A stretch of 64,000 nt of DNA from Macrothele yani. Taxonomy: Eukaryota > Arthropoda > Arachnida > Araneae > Macrothelidae. Where the stretch lies: assembly GCA_039090855.1 (NCBI GenBank), contig CM076990.1, positions 200,823,232 through 200,887,231 on the forward strand. The letters are read 5' to 3'. The translations under genes were made by a program, and so were the position numbers. Below are positions 1 to 9,288 of this stretch, piece by piece. The notes beneath the pieces were generated by a model. It made no database searches. It saw only the letters and a list, made by a program, of their open reading frames with translations, and was not told the DNA's origin. Numbering within the stretch: the first letter of the stretch is position 1; each line of letters begins with the position of its first letter.

Positions 1-474
1 TTGTTTATGGGTTTGAAGATAACTTTCAAATTAAAACTTTGAGAAATTTTGAAGCAAATCTGAGGAACTAATGGGATGACAGCCCAATTCTCTCACACTG
101 GGGGGGGGTATATAGGTGTGAGCATGTAGACAGGCTTCAGTTTCCTAAATTTTTGGACCACTGACAAAATATTCTTCATAGTGGGGCTATGCAATTAAAA
201 AAAATAATTCGAGTACAACTCTTAAGAGCAGAGATAGTGAGAAAGCTATTTATACATGCTATACATGCACTCTCTTCTTGAGGGAAAACTGTTCCTTATT
301 TGAAGTGGATAACATTTTTTGAATAAAGCTCATGTTGAGAATCGGCTTCCTAGTTTCTTAATTCAATTACTTAATCAAAAACTACTTTTATGGGAATTTT
401 TACTAAGAAATTTGTTTATTTTAATTGCAACTCTTAGCTAACTATTATGTTGTTTTTTTTATTTTAAATCCCCA

Positions 475-1480
475 CTCTTAGCTAACTATTATGTGGGAAA
501 ACTAGAAGAAAAGATACTGGTACTAGTACAACCCACATACTTCTGCATATATAGCAGATACATGAATGACATCTTATTTATAATAGATAGCTCAGAAATT
601 GTTCCAGAAAGAATTCTAGACTCATTCAGTGAATTAGATGATTCCCTTAAGTTCACTCTTGAACTTTAAAAAGAAAGAAGAATTAACTTCTTAGATATTA
701 CTATCTATTATGAAGATGGAAGATTTCTCACTAGTTGGTATAAAAAAACAATGAATACTAATAGACTATTGGTTTTCAATTGCTATCATGCAGTTTCTAT
801 TAAGAAGAATGTGGCAAGTCAGTTTTTAGAAAAAAATTAATAAAATAGTTTCTACAGCAGATAAGAAAAAAGCCCATAAAGAAGAACTTAAAGTCATACT
901 TGCAGAAAATAACTATCCTAAAGGAGAAATTGAGAAGCTTCTGAAATTTAATGGTATGAATAACCTGCAAAAGCAACAAGTAAAATTCACTACAAAAAAT
1001 TCTTATCACAAAGGTTTATTTGAGTCTTTAAAGAGGATTAGTAAGAAGTACAATATTAGGCTAGCTCCAAGTTTAGAGAACAAGGTTATAAATATAAAAC
1101 ATTTCCCTAAAATAGTTCAAAGAGAAGAAAATATTTTAAAAATGCAAGGTGTAGTCTATGAAGTAAAATGTAGTTGTGGACTATCTTAGATAGGTGAAAC
1201 AGGTCGCAGACTAGAAACTCATATAGCAGAGCATAAAGCTGCTATAAAAAATTGCTCCAACAAGACTGGTTTAGATAGGCATGTTAGAGAAACTAGTCAC
1301 AGCATGGATTGGAATTCCCTTAAAGTTATCAGTTTCCAAAGCAATTTTCAAAAACGAAAGCTAAAAGAAGGAATAGAGATTGAGAAAAATCAAAATTCCA
1401 TCATCAATGGCTGCAGAGGATTTTCCCTGCCTAACATCCAGCAGGATTTGATGAAAAATAACTGTAACTGTCAAGGTTAA
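475..1480 (+). pseudogene. Penelope-like RT and GIY-YIG polyprotein relic (family B)
   Basis: Conceptual translation gives the C-terminal half of a Penelope-type reverse transcriptase. It has a degenerate catalytic motif (YSRYMNDILFII, with N in place of the first catalytic D) near 550-590 and the downstream INFLDITI block near 680-710. An in-frame stop lies near 668. The GIY-YIG endonuclease portion follows at about 956-1460, with a Cys-x-Cys between the two halves of the core (VVYEVKCSCGLS then IGETGR) and the two later histidines of the family's zinc-binding pattern (DRHV, SHS). A stop codon sits at 1187-1189 inside the core. PLE proteins copy their RNA at a nicked target; this one is clearly dead. 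Confidence 0.8.
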
Positions 1481-1523
1481 CTGTAACCGTGATAGTAACG
1501 GGAATAAGTGTCAACAAAAAGAC

Positions 1524-1562
1524 AGCCTGAAGAAGGAGAAGAGTTTTCTCTAAAAATTTGCA
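1524..1562 (+). ncRNA. Hammerhead-like core in the PLE-B 3' end
   Basis: CTGAAGA at 1527-1533 is followed after exactly 19 nt by AAAATTTG. The spacing equals that in PLE families A and C and in the mini-PLE at 38994. CTGANGA fits the hammerhead core. The GAAA core reads AAAA in this copy and helix I is reduced to about 2 bp, so it is probably inactive. Hammerheads are known from terminal repeats of Penelope-like elements; the assignment here is inference from motif spacing. Confidence 0.4.
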
Positions 1563-1836
1563 ATTAAAATAAAAATATTTCCTAGTAAAAATTCCCATAA
1601 AAGTAGTTTTTGATTAGTAAGTGGATAACATTTTCAATCTGTACTACAGTGAATGTCATACAGTACAAAAAAAAAAAAAAATTCAGAGTTTTATATGCAA
1701 AGGTATAGTTACAAACAGAAACTCACACTTAGCACAACTCAAAGCAGAACTGTGCATTAAACATTTTTTAAACTATATGCAAAATATTCTCTGCAAACAG
1801 AGAGGGAAAGAAAGTCAATGGTACTTAACGTTAAAT

Positions 1837-2425
1837 TTTTCACTAAATTATGGGTTTTATTCAAGAATAAAAGGATATTACTTACAGTTGAATTTTTGGG
1901 TAGCACCCCTACCCTTTCCCAGGACTACACTACAGTAGGTATTGCTATGCATCGTCTAAATTCCAGCCTTTCACATCATTTAATATTGTACCTCTTCTCT
2001 CAATTTCCAGTGCTTCTGACAAATTTCTCTCGAAAAAGCGCTGTTGATGTATCAGAACTTTTACAGAGTCCCAAAACATTTTATGTCCTGTATTTTGAAC
2101 ATGTCTGTCCAAACCAGTTTTGTTTGTCAAATTTTTAATTGCAGCTTTATGTTCTGCTAATCTGATCTTAAGCTTTAAGCTCTTAGAAGTTCTGACACAT
2201 CAACAGCACTTTTTCAAGAGAAAATTGTCAGAAGGATTAGACATTGAGAGAAGAAGAGGTACAACATTAAATGATGTTCAAGGTAGGTTAGAATTCAGCT
2301 AATGAATGGCAACACTTACTAAGTATAGTGTAGTCCTGAGGAAGAGTAGGGGTGCTATCCAAAAATTCGACTGCAAGTAATTTCCTTTTATTCCTGAGAA
2401 AAAACCATAATTTAGTGAAATTTAT
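1837..2425. mobile_element. Inverted pair of Penelope-like 3' ends (family C)
   Basis: Two 3' fragments of one PLE family meet near 2163 in opposite orientation. The minus-strand half (about 2160 down to 1837) translates to the end of a GIY-YIG domain (NKTGLDRHV.. with a C-terminal tail). The plus-strand half (about 2165-2425) carries the homologous tail (HFFKRKLSEGLDIE). The outer ends are mutual reverse complements, running from the GTAGTCCTG block through the TAGGGGTGCTA block to CCATAATTTAGTG. The same terminal sequence makes up the palindrome at 22301-22455. Confidence 0.75.
2330..2374 (+). ncRNA. Hammerhead-like core with paired helix I (PLE-C 3' end)
   Basis: GTAGTC precedes CTGAGGA (2336-2342). 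After 19 nt comes AAAATTC, then GACTGC. GTAGTC and GACTGC pair over 6 bp (one G-U), as helix I of a type I hammerhead would. The expected cleavage site would be after the C of ATTC. The G of the GAAA core is A here. The spacing matches the copies in families A and B. I read it as a decayed self-cleaving motif. Confidence 0.5.
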
Positions 2426-3628
2426 AGTGTATCAAGTCTAGGAATAGCCATGACATCAATTATTACCAAGTTAATTTTTTTTCGAACCAAACTTTTAAAA
2501 GGGATACTGAGAAAAGTTAACCATACATTTATATATTCTCTAAAGTAAAACAATTATGTATTGTTTTGAGCAGGAAATACAGTACATGTTAAGCATTTCA
2601 CAATACTGCTGAAAATATAGTATGTTGTAAACAGAAGAAATATGCCCCTAGTGGGGAAAAAACTGTTTGTTATGAAAAATTAGTAAAAATCTATGAACAA
2701 TATTTTTCACCACGAACGCAGTTTTATATAAAAATAATTTTTCCAATTGGACTTCTAGAAGCAGAGATATTTAGAAAAATACTGTTTGGTGCAGAAAACA
2801 TATATAAAATGTTTCCCATAGTGAGTGTTATCTGATCAAAAAATTATTTTTTTCAATTGGATTTTGAGAAGCATAGATACTACTATGAGTATATTACAAA
2901 GAGAAAAATGCACTTATGCCCTTAGTGTCAAAATTGTTTGTTACAATGAATTACATCCAAAGCATTCTTGACCATAAACAATATCTGAGGCAAAACTAAT
3001 TTTTCAAATTGAAGTTCTAGAAGCAGACATTTCGGGTAAAATGGAGTATAGCTTTATGCCCTTTAGAGAGAAAACTATGTACTATTTGAAGAAGAAACTG
3101 TATGGAAAATAGTTTTCATGCTAAAATGTATCAAAAAAGAAAAAATAATAGTTCCAATGAGAATCTTAAAGCTGTGATATAAAATGAATATATTTTGAAT
3201 TTGATAGTATCTGCATTTATGCCCCCTCATGTCAAGGTTATTAGAAGATCAAGAGGCATGGATCATTATTCTCACAGTTCAAGGTTCCCAATGCAAAAAG
3301 AATTTTTCAAATTGCACTGTATATGCATGTATGTAATTAGTTATGTCACTGTTTAAAGAGTAATAAAAATTAAAAACTAATGAAAAATTGCTACACAAGT
3401 AAGGGAGGTATAAGAACAAAATTACTAAAAATGTCAGTTGTGGAATCTCTAAGAAATTCTAAGATTGAATATGATTCACAGAATTACTTGTTTTATGAAG
3501 AGCCAATAATGATCATTTTTTGGTAATTATGAATGGTAACAAAGAAATTAAATGCTTTATAACTGTTCACTTAATATTTGACCAAGTTATGTTTAAGTAA
3601 TTAAAAAATCAATTGATTTCTGGCATAC

Positions 3629-3742
3629 TTATTTGACAGAAGCGACCTTCCCATCCTTCTTGACAGAAACACTGGAATGAATTTAAGGCATCAACACAGG
3701 TTCCCCCATTTCTGCAGGGTGAAGACTCACAGTCATTAATGT
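3629..3742 (-). CDS. Jagged/Serrate-like Notch ligand, exon for EGF repeat 11
   Basis: This 114-bp exon has an acceptor ending TTTGTAG (minus strand) and a donor GTATGC, with phase 1 at both ends. It encodes one complete calcium-binding-type EGF repeat beginning [18 protein letters not shown], with all six cysteines, an aromatic residue before the last Cys-x-Cys and the C-terminal GWEGR-FCQ pattern. It directly continues the Jagged-specific insert-bearing repeat encoded at 9289-9444. Later EGF repeats, the cysteine-rich region and the membrane segment must lie beyond the left edge of the window. Confidence 0.88.
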
Positions 3743-4321
3743 CTACAAAATAAAAGAAATACTCATGATTTTTTTTCAGAAAAAAATTATTTTCAGTTTA
3801 TGATCAACCAGAAGACCCCCTGTTAGTTAAAAATGTCACCAGTTAGTATTACAAACAGAATGTACATAAAACAGCACTGATTTAAGTTTAATTGTTCATT
3901 TGTTAATAGTTTCTTTAAAAAGATACTATAATTAAAGGAAATATCTAATTAGCTTTTGTACCAACCAACCATTTTCATATGAATTTATTTCAAAAATCTC
4001 AACACCACCTCATTCTTCCACTAGCCCTTCTCACAACAACCAGTCTGAAATCTGCACAGTCTGGTGATGGTTGGCTGGTAAAATAATAAAGCTAAATTTG
4101 TGTGTCACTCAAGAATTGTGGGTAATAGCAAATTCTGTTTCATTTTTGGTCATTATTACAGGAAAATGCACTTGCAACATCTAAAAATTTCTTCATGACA
4201 GAACCTTTGTTAAGCAGTAGTGTTGTTTTTATTAAAAATATTTTAATCATTTTTTTTAATTTTATGTATTGTTCTACATGGTTTTTTTTTAGTTCCAAAC
4301 TGTGAATGAAGTAATTATGGT

Positions 4322-4745
4322 CAATTTTTTCAGGTAGAACCATTTCATGGTGGTTTTAACTGTTGTAACTTTTTACATGTTATATTTCCTTTGAGTGAAA
4401 AGCAATTTCTGAGTTGGAAGTTATTAATATTCACTGTGAATATATATCTCGGTAATCGAATGTGATTCAAGGAAAAATCTTTCATGTACCTCTCGGTTGT
4501 AGGTGGTTGATGTTCAAATCTTTGCACGGTTGTTCTCATCAGTTTCTTGAGTGTAGGCTTTTTTAAATGTCAGTCCGCACCTTTTCTTGAGTAGGATATA
4601 CATTTTTAGTTGAACTAAGGGATGCACATGAAGACAAAGGAGATGTGAAAATAATGTTGGAAAACTTGAAAAAAACGGAAGAATGAATCACTCGAAAAAA
4701 TATTTGCATGAGGAAATGCAATCACCAAAAAAACTTTGTCAGACT
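4322..4745 (-). repeat. PLE-D terminal repeat, copy 1 (pLTR-like)
   Basis: This is a direct repeat of 5504-5945, clearly homologous along its whole length. Shared landmarks are CAGGTAGAACCATTT, CATGTACCTCTCGGTTGTAGG-type and CTTGAGTAGGATATAC. It contains misleading short reading frames present in both copies (for example 4345-4539 minus) that I take to be non-coding. Confidence 0.75.
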
Positions 4746-4991
4746 TCCTGGATGTATTGTCCGATGCATTTTGGCAGATCTGTCTGTCATTTTCTGGGAC
4801 TTCTGGTCGTCCGTTTTCTCTGCAGTCTACGTTGAATATGCGACATGCTCAGTTTGGGAATCTTTGTGTGTTTGTGTGTTATACGTCATCGGATGTGTTG
4901 CGTTGCCACTCCTTTTTTTTTTTTTACTTTATGTGCGTGTTTGCATTGTTTCTGTTCTGTTTACCTTCCCATTTTTTTTTCTCTTCTTCTA

Positions 4992-5453
4992 TCAGTATCT
5001 TCCATGGAATTGGCATTTCCACTCCACTACTAATGTTGCAGTTTTTTTTTTGGTTTTTTTTTTGGTTTTTTCAACTACGATTGCTTTGGCAAAACGGATG
5101 GTCTTTTTGGTTGGTTGTTTGCAGACAATTTCGATATTTTCAAATTCTGGCATTGTGTTATTTTTTATGCAATATTGTACAAGTGCTGTTTTTTCTTCCT
5201 TTTTTTCCCAGTTCTTCACATGTTGTGTTCTTGTTTTTAATTTGTTCCTTGTGCTTCCTATGTATTTCACTCCATTGTTGTTGTTAATTGGCTTAATTGG
5301 AATGCTATATACTCCTGCACATGTCCATAGTTTTGTTTCTTCTCTGTTTTTGATTATTATATTCTTGTAGTCTTTTACTGAAATTCCAATATCTAGATGT
5401 TGTTTTTTGCATTCCTTTTTGATTGCATTTGTAAACTGTTTTATAATACGCAC
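4992..5453 (-). pseudogene. GIY-YIG endonuclease domain of a Penelope-like element (family D)
   Basis: The frame is 153 codons. The GIY-YIG core is visible as AGVYSIPI and, after a short loop with four Asn, KYIGSTRNKLKTR. A further conserved stretch follows (VQYCIKNNTMPEFENIEIV) with a putative catalytic region near RFAKAIVVEK. Unlike families A and B in this window, the loop between GVY and YIG has no cysteine pair. The frame breaks near 4990 after KCQFHGRY, but an out-of-frame remnant of the C-terminus, ending GQYIQEV, continues to about 4740. Homopolymer runs probably caused the shifts. Confidence 0.7.
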
Positions 5454-5503
5454 GTATTTCTCGATGTATCAAGATTTAAAAAACATGTTTTCCATACGTT
5501 ATT

Positions 5504-5945
5504 TTTTCAGGTAGAACCATTTAATGGTGGTTTTAACTGCTGTAACTTTTTACATGTTATGTTTCCTTTGAGTGGAAAGCAATTTCTCGGTTGGAAGTTC
5601 TTAATACTCACTGTGAATATATATCGCGTTAATCGAATGTGATTCAAAGAAAAATCCTTCACGTACCTCTCGGTTGTAGGTGGTCGATGTTCAAATCCTT
5701 GCACTGTTGTTCTTATCAGGTTCTTTGGTGTAGGCTTTTTGACTAACTTCAAAAAGTCCGCACATTTCTTGAGTAGGATATACTTTTTTAGTTGAACTAC
5801 GGGAGGCACATGGAGACTAAGGAGATGTGAAAATTATGTTGGAACACTTGAAAAATGGAAAAAAATGAATCACTCATAAAAATATTCGCATGAGGAATTG
5901 TAATCACCAAAAAACTTCATCAGACTTCTTGGATGTATTGTCCAC
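5504..5945 (-). repeat. PLE-D terminal repeat, copy 2 (pLTR-like)
   Basis: Direct homologue of 4322-4745. On the minus strand it begins right after the tail codons GQYIQEV with TCTGATGAAG, a CTGATGA element. However, no GAAA or AAAATTTG block follows at the 19-nt spacing found in families A to C. Confidence 0.7.
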
Positions 5946-6658
5946 CACAATAGTTTATATTTTGCTTGGTTTTATTTTTAGGATGTTTATACATGTAAAT
6001 TACTTTTTTGACATCTGAGGTGGTATCTCCAAATTTTTTGGCTGTTGTTATTATCCATTGAAGTTCTTTTTCCTTGAAAAAGTTATTGCTGGAATGTGTG
6101 AAGGCTCTATGCACTAAACTTCTGATTGCCAATATTTTATATGCCTTTGGATGATATGAGTTTGCAGGTATAAGTATTGGCATGTAGGTGGGTTTTCTAT
6201 ACACATGGTATTTGTAGGATGTTTGAGTTTTTATTATTGTAATATCTAAGAAATTAATCATATTTTCATTTTCTGATTCCATTGTAAAGTTGATACTTGG
6301 ATATTTTTCACAGAAATCTTTTTTCAGCTTGTCTAATTCTAAAGAACTGGCATTCCAAAAGAGTAGTATGTCGTCGATGTATCTTCCGTGGAAAAGCACT
6401 TTGTCTTTATATTTGTTAAGGACTTCTTCTATTTTCTGTAATATGACCTCTGCAAATAAAGAAGATAGTGGGGAGCCTATTGGTGCTCCGAACTTCTATC
6501 TGTATATTCTACTGTTAAATTGAAAGAAGTTGTTGTGATATATATATGTTAATAGGTCTATTATTTCTTTAACTTCCAATTTTTGGAAGGTATTACTGTT
6601 GTAAAGTTTTTCTGCTATGATGTCAATAGCTGTCAAAACGGGAATACTCGGAAACATC
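5920..6658 (-). pseudogene. Penelope-like reverse transcriptase, C-terminal part (family D)
   Basis: Translation shows the fingers/palm block right after the insertion (SMFPSIPVLTAIDI), the GAPIGSPLSSLFAEV block, the catalytic RYIDDILLFW (both aspartates present), the downstream INFLDITI motif and the thumb region with KPTYMP. A stop lies just before GAPIGSP near 6500. After the thumb the frame jumps directly to the end of the protein (GQYIQEV), so the endonuclease domain has been lost from this copy. Confidence 0.8.
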
Positions 6659-7465
6659 GAAACAACATCCAAGTTAGTTAGTTAGTTAGTTGATTTTAGT
6701 GGCGTAAGGGCGAGGTTTGGCCAAAGAGCGCCAGACACAGAACTATCAGTTAAAGATTTTTAAAAGGGGGGTGAAATGATTAAGAGCAGACAGGCTTGGT
6801 AAAAGTTAGAAAAGAGAATGACATCATCTACTCCTACTGCAATTCATGAACCATGTAGATTTTCTTACATTATCGTCGAACCACAAGGTCAAAGCGTTAA
6901 ACCGCCTAGTGTTTATCGCGTTTTGGTGAAAACGCTGTTTATAGGTTCCTACAATGCTTATTGAAGGAAGAATAATCCATTAATGATCTCATAAATGTTA
7001 ACAAACCAATGGTCATCACCCCCGAAGAAGCACATTTCATCTAGTCACTCATTGTTACATTTGTCGAGGGTTGTTGAAAACTGACTGTGTGTGAGAGACC
7101 ACACAGGTGCATGCAATCTAAAATATAAGTATATATATATATACCATATTACACAACCTTGAAGGATATGATGATCATCTCCTCACGCAGGGTATCAGCA
7201 AAATAAAACATAAAAGAATTAATGTAATTCTTATTAACAGCGAGAAATGCATTTCTTTAATAATGCTGGGTAACTTACACCTCATTGCCATTTTCCAATT
7301 TATTCTTGTTGTTGGAAAAGCCGGTATTGAATTTGTGTGCAGATCAGTGCACCATTTTAAAGGAACATGTCAACGAAGAAAGGTGTATATCCATGAGTAT
7401 ATGGATTGTCACAAAAAATTGAATAAACTCAACTACAACTAGTAAACGCCTTTTTCAGCACTACA

Positions 7466-7660
7466 ATGAATGAAAATTTAGCTCAACAGCAATATGGCTA
7501 TGCACAAAAAGATACCCGATGCTTCAAAAACTGGATATATTCTAGAGTTGATTTAGAGTATCCTGAAGAACTACATGATATACATAGTGATTATCCACTT
7601 GCACCACAGAAAATTAATATAACCGCTGATATGCTTTCACTGTATTGCAAAAGAATCCAA
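7466..7660 (+). pseudogene. Polinton/Maverick-type DNA polymerase B fragment
   Basis: An open stretch contains VDLEYPEELHDIHSDYPLAP followed by ITADMLSLYC, which I recognise as a conserved block of protein-primed family B DNA polymerases in Polinton (Maverick) elements. Only about 65 codons remain. It lies between two copies of a LINE 3'-UTR block, in the opposite orientation to the LINE. No integrase, capsid or ATPase gene is visible nearby. The upstream 6840-7465 shows nothing I can assign. Confidence 0.6.
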
Positions 7661-7817
7661 AAGTTAGTTGATTTTTTTTTTTTTTTTTTTTTTTGTGCAA
7701 GGGCCAGATTTGGCCAAAGAGCGCCAGACACACAGCCATTAGAGAAAGATTTTTAAAAGAGTGGTTAAGAGCAGGCTAATTTAGTAAAAGTTAAAAAAAA
7801 GAGAATGATGAAAAAGT
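7656..7817 (-). repeat. Second LINE 3'-UTR copy with poly(A) tail
   Basis: A poly-T run at 7671-7692 (a poly(A) tail on the minus strand) is followed by GTGCAAGGGCCAGATTTGGCC and then sequence homologous to 6700-6832. Candidate flanking repeats CAAAAGTTAGT (about 7657-7667) and CAAAAGCTAGT (about 7818-7828) differ by one base. They suggest a very short, 5'-truncated LINE insertion into the Polinton fragment. Confidence 0.5.
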
Positions 7818-7932
7818 GCAAAAGCTAGTCAGCAGATTTTAATTTGTTTAAAGCCAGATAAGTTCAAGGAATTCAATTTGCTTGAATAAAGAAAAAACCT
7901 GCTGAACTGTCAGAGTGGTCATCTAACAGCTT

Positions 7933-8175
7933 TTAAAGCGTAGCTGCGCCGTCGTCCAGCAAATGAGACTGAAAATAATGAAACCGATGATTACGAAAAC
8001 GAACACAATTACATAAAACATGATAGACAGTGAGTAGGCAGTCGCACGTCTCACACATCGGGGCAGTGTCGCCACACAGCAAATAGCGATGAGTGAAGCG
8101 ACAATGCCCAATGCGTAGATGTGCAAGAACAACTTCCTTCCTACGGTTCCGGCGCCGGGCCATAGTCACAACCAC
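7933..8175 (-). pseudogene. LINE ORF2 C-terminus (I/Jockey-type zinc-knuckle region)
   Basis: Translation gives HLRIGHCRFTHRYLLCGD, then a C-x2-C pair (CETCDC) and TVYHVLCNC. This is the typical C-terminal end of the second ORF in I- and Jockey-group non-LTR retrotransposons (H/C-rich motif after RT or RNase H). The stop lies near 7931. No RT remains upstream; the sequence goes straight into GC-rich DNA. Confidence 0.7.
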
Positions 8176-8430
8176 AACAACTGAGGCGGGTGCGTGGCAA
8201 GGTAAGAATAAAAGCAAACACGAGAAAAGACTTCAAACACTAGCGGCGGCTCGGGCCGTGAGGTCGCTACTCCCCATCAGCTGAATGAACAGCTGTCGCT
8301 GTGGTGATGGTTTCGCAGGAAGACGAAAAGGCATGATGGCCCGTCACAAGGTCAGCTTGGGCCGTGGGGGTGCTACTCCCCAAATGACTGGAAAACCAGT
8401 TATCCCCGTGCGGGGGAAACAACATCCAAG

Positions 8431-8855
8431 CTGGTCATGATTGGTGGGTTGGAGTCAAATTGGATTGTCTTTATTTTATTTATTAAGTCAAATGAACTAT
8501 GTAAGGTATAATTATTTTTCATACATATTGGTGCAAGTATTTTATATAAATACTTTTCTAGGTTGATTAGTGGAGCATTAGTTTTGGAAACTATGACACA
8601 TACTGGTTCTTCTGGTTTGTGGGTTTTTAGCTTTCCAAAAATCTTTGGGATACCTGGTTGAATTGGTGGATAAACTGAAGTCAGTCTTGGAGCTAAACAA
8701 CAGTGATTTTTTAATTGTGACAATTTTGTCAAAAGTTTATTTGTTGGATCTCTTTGGACTTCTTCTATATTTAGTTCTTGCATTGCTGACATGTTTTTAA
8801 ACCTCGATACATCGAGAAATACGTGCATATTATAAATTATGGTGCATATGCACAC
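8431..8855 (-). pseudogene. Penelope-like reverse transcriptase, N-terminal part (family D)
   Basis: Read from high to low coordinates, the frame contains PGIPKIFGKLKTHKPEEPVC and ends with PIMTSLDVVS at the insertion point. The first is the early RT block of Penelope-like elements with the KTHK signature. The remaining RT continues at 6658. The true N-terminus is not visible; the region near 8789-8850 is shared, inverted, with 5446-5490. Confidence 0.75.
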
Positions 8856-9288
8856 TTTTTTTTAATGGAATAAGAGTAGATCAAATGTTGATTTTATTAA
8901 AAGCTTGCCACTCAGACTTGAATCTGTAACTTAGAATGCTACCTGTTCTCTTCTTCAGCTTGTTCAGCTGTATGTAACATTACATTCCACTAGTTTTTTC
9001 AGAAGTGATGGAACATAATACCCCATGTAGTTTCATTAGCCAAAGAAGTAGGATAAACAGCAAGTTACTCCTGTGAGTCAAACTGGCTTACTCTTTTTAG
9101 TACCAATAGGATATCCAATGTGAGTGACTGAACTCAATATAAAGTGGCTATACACATAAATTTATTTGGATGATAAAAAGCAGCAGTAAGAACCTTATAT
9201 ATATATATATTCATTGTTTGTTTATAAATCCACAAACAATGAATTACATATTTTATTTTCTGATCAAAAGGACCCATTGTTTACTTAC

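Larger units (their letters stand above)
319..1618 (+). mobile_element. Penelope-like element B1, decayed, with target-site duplication
   Basis: The element is bounded by an exact 16-bp direct repeat, AAGTGGATAACATTTT, at 303-318 and 1619-1634, read here as the target-site duplication. Its 5' end is a leader beginning TTGAATAAAGCTCATGTTGA. Then comes an inverted copy (about 370-432) of its own 3' end (about 1557-1618), sharing the stretch with TCAAAAACTACTTTTATGGG. The body holds a broken reverse transcriptase and GIY-YIG reading frame. A 19-base piece (CTCTTAGCTAACTATTATG) is duplicated at about 431-449 and 475-493. A mini-copy of the same family lies at 38953-39049. Confidence 0.75.
1640..3330 (+). 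repeat. Dispersed non-coding repeat with degenerate internal units of about 190 bp (copy 1)
   Basis: Blocks recur in the same order and orientation here and at 53090-54230. Examples are a start with CATACAGTACAAAA, several passages of the type 'TTTTTCAAATTG..CTTCTAGAAGCAGAGATATT' followed by 'TTATGCCCCTAGTG', and an ending with TCTGCATTTATGCC then CCCAATGCAAAA-GAATTTTTCAAATT. Within each copy these blocks repeat several times at about 180-200-bp spacing, as in a degenerate satellite. No reading frame fits. Copy 1 is interrupted by the PLE-C ends at 1837-2425. Confidence 0.6.
1..3628 (-). other. Jagged-like gene, partial intron downstream of the EGF 11 exon
   Basis: This is the intron (5' part only) that follows the exon at 3629-3742 on the minus strand; its acceptor lies below position 1. 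It holds PLE relic B1 (319-1618), an inverted pair of PLE-C ends (1837-2425) and a long non-coding dispersed repeat (about 1640-3330). Positions 1-302 and 3331-3628 are AT-rich with nothing I can recognise beyond a short poly-G run near 100-109. Confidence 0.7.
4322..5503 (-). mobile_element. Penelope-like element D2 (GIY-YIG part plus 3' end only)
   Basis: Read on the minus strand, this copy contains a GIY-YIG coding region and then a roughly 420-bp non-coding 3' end (4322-4745). It carries no reverse transcriptase. That 3' end is repeated in direct orientation at 5504-5945, the arrangement PLEs form when tandem copies abut. A sequence around 5446-5490 is the reverse complement of one at 8789-8850 (the two share GTATTTCTCGATGTATC), again pointing to inverted terminal pieces. 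Confidence 0.7.
6674..8415 (-). mobile_element. LINE (I/Jockey-type) insertion with internal nested DNA
   Basis: The flanking 15-bp direct repeat GAAACAACATCCAAG (6659-6673, 8416-8430) marks one insertion event into PLE D1. The minus-strand 3' end is at the low-coordinate side and finishes in a (TAAC)n-type tail, seen as GTTAGTTAGTTAGTTG at 6673-6688. A 3'-UTR-like block (6684-6832, containing TTTGGCCAAAGAGCGCCAGACAC) occurs again at 7695-7740 after a 22-nt poly-T. The high-coordinate end is GC-rich and may derive from the 5' UTR. The order of nesting in the middle is not fully resolved. Confidence 0.6.
5504..8860 (-). mobile_element. Penelope-like element D1 (reverse transcriptase, GIY-YIG deleted)
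   Basis: On the minus strand the RT begins near 8855. It is interrupted by a 1.74-kb insertion (6674-8415), resumes at 6658 and runs to about 5935. It then joins the C-terminal tail GQYIQEV with no GIY-YIG between, and continues into the pLTR-like 3' end (5504-5945). The insertion sits exactly inside the conserved SLDVVS..PSI block of the RT, bounded by the direct repeat GAAACAACATCCAAG at 6659-6673 and 8416-8430. Confidence 0.75.
3743..9288 (-). other. Jagged-like gene intron (EGF 10 to EGF 11 exons)
   Basis: This 5.5-kb intron is dominated by the two PLE-D copies (4322-8860) and the LINE and Polinton pieces nested in them. Positions 3743-4321 show nothing recognisable. Positions 8861-9288 are AT-rich with a short (TA)n near 9199 and no recognisable element. 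Confidence 0.75.

Noticed and set aside
4708..5370. Long hydrophobic plus-strand frames (up to 220 codons) looking like a multi-pass membrane protein
   Set aside because: They lie exactly antisense to the PLE-D GIY-YIG region and its A-rich linker; poly-T runs translate as Phe. A shadow, not a gene.
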